Source of the DNA: Cycas panzhihuaensis
Taxonomy: Eukaryota; Cycadophyta
Reading direction: 5' to 3'
NCBI GenBank assembly: GCA_023213395.1
Contig: CM041465.1
Location: 206,033,741-206,097,740, forward strand
DNA: 64,000 nucleotides
The notes below the pieces were generated by a model that worked only from the letters and a program-made list of their open reading frames with translations, had not been told where the DNA came from and did no database searches. Positions 56,240 to 64,000 of this stretch are shown piece after piece; position 1 is the first letter of the stretch; each line of letters begins with the position of its first letter. The position numbers and the translations under genes are program-made.

Positions 56240-57800
56240 AGATATCTACAATCTATTGGTTCGTGGGCCTGAAGAAGAGGTTGATCTCACCATTATGAAT
56301 ATGCTCCCTGATGAAATGGTGATGAACCTCTATATACTTGGTCCGTGCATAAAAAACTAGATTTTTTGTCAACTTGAACACACTTTGATTGTCGTAATAT
56401 AGCCTGCTAGGGGGATCCTGCTCAAGTCCAAGCTCTCTAAGAATCCTCCTAAGCCAAATAGCCTCACAAGTTGTGCTAACCGTAGCTTTGTACTTTGTTT
56501 TCGTGGATGACAAGGTAACATTGGGTTGCATCTTGCAACTCCACAAAATGATTCCTAAACGAAGGGTGAAACAATTTCCCGAGGTCGATCTGTGGCTATC
56601 TTAGCAACCTACCCAATCAGAATTCGAAAACCCCTCCAAGATGAGGTTCTCATTATGAGTATACTGAAGACCATGCTGCAATATGTCTTTGATGTATCTC
56701 AGTAAACGCTTTGCTGCATTCCAATGTTTTTTATTAGGTTAAGACATGTATCTCGCACAAATCCCAACAACAAATGAAATGTTTGGTCTAGCATTGGTGA
56801 GGTAGATTAGGCTACTAAAGTGGGATTTGTTAATTCTACTTCCTCATCAAGTGTTAACTTAGTGCCATTCTCCATAGGTGTAGGTGTTGGTTTGTAGTCC
56901 TCCATTCTAAAACGCTGCAAAATGTCCCAAGAATATTTTTCTTGGGAGATGAAGATATGACTTGGATATTGCTAGACCTGCAAGCCCAAGAAATAATGGA
57001 GAAGCCCAAGATCAATCATCTCAAAACTTCTCTTAAGATCGCCTTGGAGAATTTCTATCATCTTAGTGTCATTTCCAGTGATCACTAAGTCATCAATATA
57101 TAAGACGACAAAAGCTATATGGTCCTCCCTAACTTTTATATACAAGTTAGGATCAGATATGGATTGATGATATCCATGCCTCGAAAAATAATTATCGATT
57201 TTAGAGTACCATGCTCTAGAGGCTTGTTTTAAGCCACACAAAGCCTTCTTAGGTTTATAAACCAAATGCTCTTTGCCTTGTACAATGTAACCGTGAGGTT
57301 GCTCCAAATATACCTCCTCTTGAAGATCACCTTTGAGAAAGGCGCTTTTCATGTCCATCTAGTAGATTGGCCACTTGCATTGAGCAACTAAGGCCAAAAT
57401 AAGTCTGATGGTATTCATGTTTGGTACTGGTGCAAATGTTTTTTCATAATCAATGCTTTGTTTTTGTTTGAAACCCTTTGCAACAAGTCGAGCCTTATGA
57501 CGCTTGATTGAATTATCAGAGTAGAATTTGGTTTTATAAGCCCATTTACAACTGATTGCCTATTTGTTTTTAGGCAATTCCACCAAATCCCATGTTCCAT
57601 TATTTTTAATAGAATGGATTTCTTCATCCATGAAAGCTTTCCACTTTTCACTATTATATGCCTCCTCAAAAATGGAAGGTTCATCAACACAAAGCATTTT
57701 AGCCATAAGTGCATAATTTGTTTGTTGCCTCATCTTGGATGTGGATGTTTTCTTTCTACGATTTGGTTGTCCTTCACTGTTTGTGTATAGCATTTAGGTA
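56240..57800 (-). pseudogene. Element E reverse transcriptase and RNase H
   Basis: Leftward: reverse transcriptase start (57560-57415, frame-shifted), DMKSAFLKGDLQEEVYLEQPHGYI (57355-57285), KKALCGLKQASRAWYSKI, catalytic LYIDDLVITGND (57100-57065) and MIDLGLLHYFLGLQV. A broken stretch at 56970-56550 is followed by RNase H VTLSSTKTKYKATVS and DNQSVFKLTKNLVFYARTKYIEVHHHFI. Stops at 57360, 56970 and 56550. Confidence 0.9.
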
Positions 57801-58819
57801 GTTTTTTGATAGATGTGATTTGAATCTCAATATTTTCTGGCCGTAATGGTTAATCAATAGAGGAAGTGCCAGGATCAAGTGGAGTTGAATCTAAACTAGT
57901 TGGAACAGAAGTAGATGAAGGAACAACAGGTGTACATGGTGTAGAGGATTGTGAGAGAAGGAAATCCTTAACAATTTGCTTTCCTTTTTCAGTAGGAGGT
58001 TGGATGGATGTAGATTCCAACTCCTCATTTTCTTTAGCAAAGATGACATCTCTAGATATATGCATTTTTTTAGCATTAGGATCATATATCTTATATGCTT
58101 TGCTGTGAATAGCATAACCAATAAAAATACATTTAAGACTATTTTTATCTAACTTGGATCTTTGCTGATGGGGAATGTGCATATAAGCAATGCACCTAAA
58201 AGTCCTCAATTGGCTAACTGTTGGCTTTTTGCCAGACCAAGCCTCCTTTGGGGTGATATCAATGACTGCTGAAGTCGTACTCCTGTTTACCACATAGGCT
58301 GCTATGTGGAATGCTTCTAACCAATAGGAACGAGGTAGCCCTTTCGTATGCATCATTACTTTGGCTTTATCTGCCAAAGTCCTATTCATACGCTCAGAAA
58401 CTCTATTCTGCTGAGGTGTATGAGGAGTAGTGAGTTGTCGCTTGATTCCATGATCCTTGCAGAATTGATTGAATTCCTTTGAGGTAAATTCACCTCCACT
58501 ATTTGATCTCAAGAATTTGATTGAGTATCCAGATTCATTTTCCACCTCCAATTTGAATTCCTTGAATTTTTTAAATGCCTCTGATTTTTGCTTGATGAAG
58601 TAACCCAAACTTTATGTGAAAGATTATCAATGAAGGTGATGTAATACAAAGATCCTCCAAGGGATGTTGTGGACATGGGTCCACATAAATTTGTATGGAT
58701 AAGTTACAAGGGTTGGGATGTATGCCATGAATTGCCTTTAGGGAAATGTTGTTAATGTTGAGTCCCCATAATACATGCTTCACAAAGACATTTTGAGGTA
58801 GATCTCCTTGGAAGCCCAT
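57801..58819 (-). pseudogene. Element E integrase
   Basis: 58608-57850 is open for 252 codons: FKEFKLEVENESGYSIKFLRSNSGGEFTSKEF, TPHTPQQNRVSERMNRT, then KCIFIGYAIHSKAYKIYDPN and a Ser/Thr/Pro linker. The upstream catalytic Asp block (58790-58610) is shifted in frame. The third catalytic segment reads RSNSGGEF, where C has RIDNGGEF. Confidence 0.88.
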
Positions 58820-58935
58820 ACATCATGTTTTTGTTAAACATATTCTTGATATTTTCTAGGCTCAAGTGGCCTAGTTTATTATGCCATAATTGATCATTTG
58901 ACTAGATTAAGTGACAGAATAAGCAATATCAAGTG

Positions 58936-60315
58936 TTATATTTGATCTGATTTATAAAGTACATGGTCCTCATGACCAATGGCTATCACTTGATCATTCT
59001 TGTCACTAATTGTGCATTTTCCACCTTTAAACAAAATACTCATTTGTTGTTTGTCTAACTGACTAACAGATAAGAGACTCTTCTCCATTGAGGGAATTAA
59101 GTAGGCATCTCTAGTGGGAAATGTGGAAATAGGGTTGTTAGGTGAGTGAAATGAGACAATTTTGCCTATACCAGATATCTCAATAGATTCATTGTTACCA
59201 AATGTAACAGATTGCCCTCTTCCTTCGTTTACATTGTAAAGTAATTCTTCATTACTAGTCATATGTCAAGATGTTCTTAAATCAATAATCAAAGCGTTAT
59301 CACTTTCAAAATTATGATAAGCACAAAACATTTTATCTTCATCTGCAAACTGATTTGTGTGGCATTGATTTCCACCTCTAAAGCCCCCCCTTCCTCTATG
59401 ACCTCCTTGAAAACCACCTTGATTTGGTCTAGGGGGTTGTTACTACTGCTGCTACTGTTGAAATTACTAACGAAGCTGCTATTGACATGGTTGTTGTTGA
59501 TATAGCTATTGCATATCCGATTGTTTCTTTCTACATTCAAGAGCTATGTGGCCCACCTTGCCACAATAATGACAAATTACATTGGCTTTAGATTTTCCAA
59601 TGTTTATGTTCCCAAACGGCTTTTGAAGTGATTGTTTGGGACCTTGTTTGGCCTTGAACTTGGCTCTGAATGCTCTTAAAGTTGATGGTTCTTCTTCCCT
59701 CAAGTAAATTTGTTTTTTTTTAAGAAGGAGACTTTCAAGTTGATTAAAAGTCAAAGTAGCCAAAGTGCCATCTCTAGTAATTGATGAGATGAATCCATTA
59801 AATTCTTTTGGCAAAGCATGCAAAGTTGACGTTACAAGTTCATCTCTAGAAGCTGGCTAACCAAGAGTATTTAACTCATTACAAATCTCTTTGATGATAG
59901 ACAAGACTGCAGACATGGGCTTTACAAATTTCAAAGAGTACAACTTTCTTTGATCATCATAATGCAAGCTTCATCTCGCCTTTTCATATAATGAAGATAA
60001 AGTATGTTAATTTTTTTTTGATGTTTTGACACATGTAATATTTTGATCCACATTTGCATCAACAATCATATGCAAAAATGCTAAGGCAATTTCATCCTTA
60101 ACTTCCCAAGCAGCAACTAAAACTAGATCAAGTTGAATAATAACACTCTCATCAGTTGGACTTTGCACAGGTATAGGTTTGAGATTTTTTCCATAAACAA
60201 ATCCCTAAAATTCATTCACGATTAATAGATTTTGAGTTTGTCTCTTCCATTGTTGATAGTTATCTTGACCATTTAATTTAATTGTGCATGCATTAAGCAT
60301 ATTAATGGCAGCCAT
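58936..60315 (-). pseudogene. Element E gag and protease
   Basis: The gag start at 60315 gives MAAINMLNACT as in C, with stops at about 60205, 59960 and 59860. 59823-59506 is open: FNGFISSITRDGTLATLTFNQLESLLL and the knuckle CHYCGKVGHIALEC (59580-59540). The protease lies near 59290-59255 and its active-site Asp-Ser-Gly is degraded. 59262-58936 carries YLIPSMEKSLLSVSQLDKQQMSILF. Confidence 0.88.
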
Positions 60316-60686
60316 TATGTTTAAGTTGATTAAAGGTATTGAAGCTAGTAGATGACTTGGAAACTGAAATATTTTGCCACTTAAGTTCCACCTTCTAACA
60401 CACCAATAGCCCTGATCTTACTAGAAGATCCAACAACTGAAGAGAGTGATGGGGGGTGGAGGACTAGGCTTAAGAGTTGGTCCAACCTTGATCTTTATAA
60501 GTAGATCCAACAGTTGACCAAGCCAAATCTAGGACAAGGCTAGGTAGGATTGATCTACATGGACGTACCATGCTTTCGTTGGAATTCTCAACCCCAATAA
60601 CACTCTTTTCGAACCTCCTTTATTCCAAGAAATCTCAATTTTCATGCACTGACTATATGGTCGGTTGGTCCCCTAGGGAATGCATC
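60316..60686 (-). other. Element E leader, conserved with C
   Basis: No gene. It carries the same GATCTTCTAGTAAGATC hairpin (60430-60414, minus strand) and GTTGGACCAAC palindrome (60486-60476) as C, and the shared block CCCTAGGGGACCAACCG near 60675-60660. Confidence 0.8.
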
Positions 60687-60912
60687 TGTTAAGATATAAT
60701 GTTTTATCTAAGTATGAAAGGGGGTCATGTTAAGACCACCCTCAATATAGTCATAGTGTAAGATGATGCCACTTGGCAGTATCAAAGTGATTGGTTACAT
60801 TAGAGGTTGTAACCATCACATTGTTGATGTATACTTAAGAAGGTTGAATCTCAATGTAAAATATACTTCTTCTCTGTTTAATTAAGATCAGTCTTTGCTC
60901 TGTTTTTCATCA
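60687..60912 (+). repeat. 5' LTR of copia K
   Basis: TGTTAAGATATAATGTTTTATC...TTTTTCATCA, followed by TGGTATCGAGGCG (60913-60925), an altered initiator-Met primer site. The start contains the right-arm hairpin sequence TAATGTTTTATCT. Leader 60926-61564 has no gene. Confidence 0.85.
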
Positions 60913-61564
60913 TGGTATCGAGGCGTGTCATTAAACCGATCTTTTTAAAAATTTCTCCTGCCTAGAAGTTCCATCAAGGATTGAAGTAGCGAGACAAAGC
61001 GATTAGGACATCTGCTTCATCACTGCTCTGGCGTACGGAATCGTCTGGACACTGTCTGGAGACAGTTTTTCAAAAGTGTCAGATCGTAGCGAAATTTGGT
61101 GGGGAGGTAGATCGAAGCACGCTAAGTATATTTCTCTTATGGAGCCGAGTCATCTGAGGTCATTTTCAAGGCCAAATCGAGCCCGAACCAGTCCACACGT
61201 TTTTGGAGGATTCACCTCAAAAATCTTCACGTTTTTCTCAGAATATCGGGTATTTTCAGTCAAAAACCCTTCTTAGTATCAATACATTGAATTTGCATCC
61301 ATATTCGAAGATTTATGTCGAGTTTTTTCCAGTGATTTTTCAAAAAACTGATTTTCTGCCCTATCTGCCGTTTTTCCTTTCGGAGCAGTTTTCTCTCTTT
61401 TGAGAAACATTTTTGAAAAACCGACTTAAGATCCACATAGGCGACTGAGAAACCTCGATTTTGAGGTATTTTCCTGTTTAGGCCGTACACCTAGGGTTCC
61501 GTGACGGAACTGCAGACCGTGTTGTATAGACAGGCTCTAAACTGTGTCTTTTGACTTGAAGAAA

Positions 61565-62510
61565 ATGTCTTCATCCCTCATTTCTCTGCCTGAACCAGAA
61601 AAATTAACTGGTTCTATCATGTGTGGAAAATCAAGTTAGAAACCATTTTGAGGGTAAAAATGCTCGAAATTGTCAAGGGATGTAAAAACGTCCTCCAGTT
61701 GGTGATGACAAGCTAGGAAGTTGGATTGAAAGAAATAATATGGCTAGTCTCACATTGAAAATGTCAATTGTCAATTTCAGATTCAGTTTTAATCTATGTG
61801 GAAAAATTGAATCTGGCATCTGAAATATGGAAATGCTTGGAAAATTTATATGGACAAAAGAATAAGGTAAGAATAATTGCACTCAAAGAAGAATTGTACA
61901 AACTTCACATGAAAGAAAATGAAGAGGTAGAGGATTTTATGCATAAAATTATTACTGTCAAAAATAATCTCTTAAGTGCTGGAGGTATAATTTCTGAACA
62001 AGACCTGGTAGAAATTGTAACTGCAAGGTTACCAAAGTCATTTGACACAATTGTCAATACTATCACGCATGGTGATAGGTTAGACAAGTTAACTCTTGAT
62101 GAATTGACAGGATTGTTGCTTAGACAAGAACAGAGAAACAAAAGGTATGAAAATACGACAGAATTGGAGGATGCATTTGCGTCCAGACCGAATCTCGGGC
62201 CAAGAGGGAGACAACAACTTCGAGGACAAAGCAGAACAGTTGACTTCCGAGGATGAGGACGCTGGCAAAGTTCCAGAGGGCGAGGACGGAACAGAGAAAA
62301 TAGAGTCTGTTACAACTGTGGATGAACCGGACACTTCGCCAGCAGTTGCAGAATCTTTGATATTTGCTGCTATTGCGGACAAAGTGGACACTATCCATAT
62401 CAATGTCTACAAAGACGAAGTGAAATTCAGAAAGGAAAGCGACCCATTGGAGGCTACAGCAAAGAGAAGGACGAAGAGGAGGAGGAAGAAGAGACAACTT
62501 TCATCATAGC
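61565..62510 (+). pseudogene. Copia K gag
   Basis: ATG at 61565 (MSSSLISLPEPEKLTGS), stops before 61768, then an open piece: SISDSVLIYVEKLNLASEIWKCLENLYGQKNKVRIIALKEELYKLHMKENEEVEDFM, with RLPKSFDTIVNTI and LTLDELTGLLLRQEQRNKRY. After 62256 the coding frame shifts to an Arg/Gly tail and knuckle CYNCGxTGHFASSC (about 62315-62355), interrupted by one stop. Confidence 0.9.
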
Positions 62511-62519
62511 GTTAGTTAC

Positions 62520-63117
62520 CGGTATGAAAGACAAAGACATATGGTACATAGACTCAGGAGCTTCCAAACATATGACAAGTCGGGAAGAATGGTTTGAAAC
62601 CATGAAACCCTATAATATGGACAAATCAAGAGAATCAAGCGACAAGTATTCCCTTAATATAAAAGGGATTGGAACTATCTCAAGAACTGGATGGAAATGA
62701 AAAAGAATTGGAAATGTTCTATTTGTACCAGATCTAAAAATGAATCTCCTCTCTGTTTCTCAATTAAGCAAAAAAGGGTTGAGAACTGTTTTCGATGAAG
62801 AAGGGAATTGTCATATTCTAGACATGAAGAGAGGTGGGAAAATTGTTGCAAAAGGAATCATATGTAATGATCTTTACAAACTCTTGTTAGATCCTGTACT
62901 TCCTTATCTGGAAGAAAAAGCTTGTACTGCTTCTAAATCTAGTAATAAAGCTTGGCATTTGAGGTATGGGCATCTCTCAATTGATACACTTAAACAAATG
63001 GAAAAATCAGGAATGGTTAATGGTCTACCTAATATATCATTAGATAAATTTGTTTGTAAAGGTTGTCAACTTGGAAAACAGCACAGACTTCCTTTTAAAG
63101 AAAGTGTTTGGAGAGCT
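62520..63117 (+). pseudogene. Copia K protease and pre-integrase domain
   Basis: IWYIDSGASKHMTSREEWF (62537-62593) has an intact D-S-G-A-S active site. A frame change near 62690 leads to LNLLSVSQLSKKGLRTVFDEEG (62740-62805) and the zinc-binding AWHLRYGHLSIDTLKQM...CKGCQLGKQHRLPFKES (62950-63105). Confidence 0.9.
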
Positions 63118-64000
63118 CAGACAAAATTAGAATTGATACATACAGATATTTGTGGTCCAATTACACCTCTCACAATTAATGGATGCTGATATTTTCTAAC
63201 TTTCATTGATGATTTCACTTGGAAAGTATGGGTATATTTCCTGCATAATAAATCAGAAGTTTTTGAAACATTTAAAGAATTCAAAGCAGAAGCTGAGCTA
63301 GAATCAGGAACGAAAATCAAATGCATTAGATCAGATGGAGGAGGGGAATATATATCAAAGGAGTTTTTAAATTACTGCAAGGATCGAGGGATTCATAGAC
63401 AGTTTACAACTCCTTACACCCCTCAGTCAAATGGAGTGGCCGAAAGAAAGAATAGAACTCTGATGGAAATGGCTCAAAGCATGATGTATGGAACCAAAAT
63501 ATCAAAAACATATTGGGCAGAAGCAGTCAGTACAGCATGCTACCTGATAAACAGAAGTCCAACAAAGGTATTAAAGGATATCACTCCAGAAGAAGCTTGG
63601 ACAGGACAAAAACCTGATGTAAGTCTTCTCAGAATTTTTGGCAGCCAAGCATTTGTGCATATTCCTGATAAAAGAAGGTCCAAATTGGATGCAAAAAGCA
63701 TAGAATGCATTTTAATAGGCTACAGTAAAAATTCAAAGGCCTACAAATGCATAGATCCAAAAACTAATAAAATTTATGTAAGCAGAGATGTTGTTTTTAA
63801 CGAAGAAAATTCTGTTGAATCCTCACAAATTAGAATAATAGAAGATGAGAAGGAAAATGAACAGGACACTGTCAGACATGAAGGGACGCAAGAAGATGAG
63901 CAAGAAAATAAGTCAGAAATTACCTCAGAAAATCAAGAAGCTGAAGAAAGAAGTGATTCAGAAATCACTTCAGAAGAAGGACAAGCAGATCCATCATCAA
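63118..64000 (+). pseudogene. Copia K integrase and linker, cut by window end
   Basis: KLELIHTDICGPITPLTINGC is followed by one TGA (63187-63189), then an uninterrupted frame to the window end: LTFIDDFTWKVWVYF, RSDGGGEYISKEF (third block intact), [38 protein letters not shown], and a Glu-rich linker from 63800. This is the best preserved integrase in the window, with a single stop as the only visible lesion. Confidence 0.92.

Larger units (their letters stand above)
55608..60686 (-). mobile_element. Copia element E (family of C), cut by K
   Basis: Minus-strand element with a 3' LTR at 55608-56153. RNase H, reverse transcriptase, integrase, protease and gag follow to the ATG at 60315, then a leader that matches C 17940-18332. 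It is interrupted at 60687 by copia K, so its 5' LTR is outside. It inserted into the polypurine-tract end of L. It lacks the integrase duplication of C. Confidence 0.92.
60687..64000 (+). mobile_element. Copia element K, 5' part, runs off the window
   Basis: LTR 60687-60912, primer site, leader, gag, protease and integrase in order. The sequence is still open at 64000. It is inserted in the leader of E, with GCATC (60682-60686) as the left copy of the expected target duplication. Confidence 0.92.

Overview
The window looks like intergenic DNA from a seed plant with a very large genome. A gymnosperm is my guess, but the sequence does not prove it. I find no intact host gene, rRNA, tRNA or CRISPR array. 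Almost everything is LTR retrotransposon, layered by repeated insertion: Ty1/copia elements sit inside older Ty3/gypsy elements and inside each other. All coding regions carry stops or frameshifts, so the genes are annotated as pseudogenes. Letters M, P, A, B, C, Q, H, D, G, J, I, L, E and K are my own labels.

Block 1 (1-26.7 kb). The 3' end of element M (+) holds a degraded, PMD-like extra gene and an LTR at 1906-2398. Next is gypsy P (-), split by copia A (-, 2961-8221) and copia B (-, 10609-25452). Copia C (+, 14491-24100) sits inside the gag of B with a perfect ACCAT target duplication. C has a 3.3 kb leader carrying a foreign-looking antisense reading frame, and its integrase region is tandemly duplicated.

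Block 2 (26.7-49.8 kb). A gene-poor stretch with one orphan LTR is followed by a copia relic Q (+), fused to gypsy H (+). In the reverse transcriptase of H lies array D (-, 30959-46655): LTR-body-LTR-body-LTR-body-LTR, three bodies and four LTRs flanked by one TGGAT duplication. All three bodies lack gag and protease. Copia G (-, 39470-44660) sits inside the third body.

Block 3 (49.8-64 kb). Gypsy J (-) is split by copia I (+, 50021-55277, TTTTT duplication) and capped by an LTR of copia L (-). Element E (-, same family as C) is inserted in L. K (+) is inserted in the leader of E and runs off the window.

The most unusual signals are three. First, an inverted repeat brackets the polypurine tract/U3 junction in every copia 3' end that can be seen, with paired base changes between families. 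Second, there is the trimeric gag-less D array. Third, there is the antisense gene-like frame in the leader of C. LTR divergences are my hand counts: about 2% for C and G, 5% for B, 10% for A and I. They agree with the nesting order.
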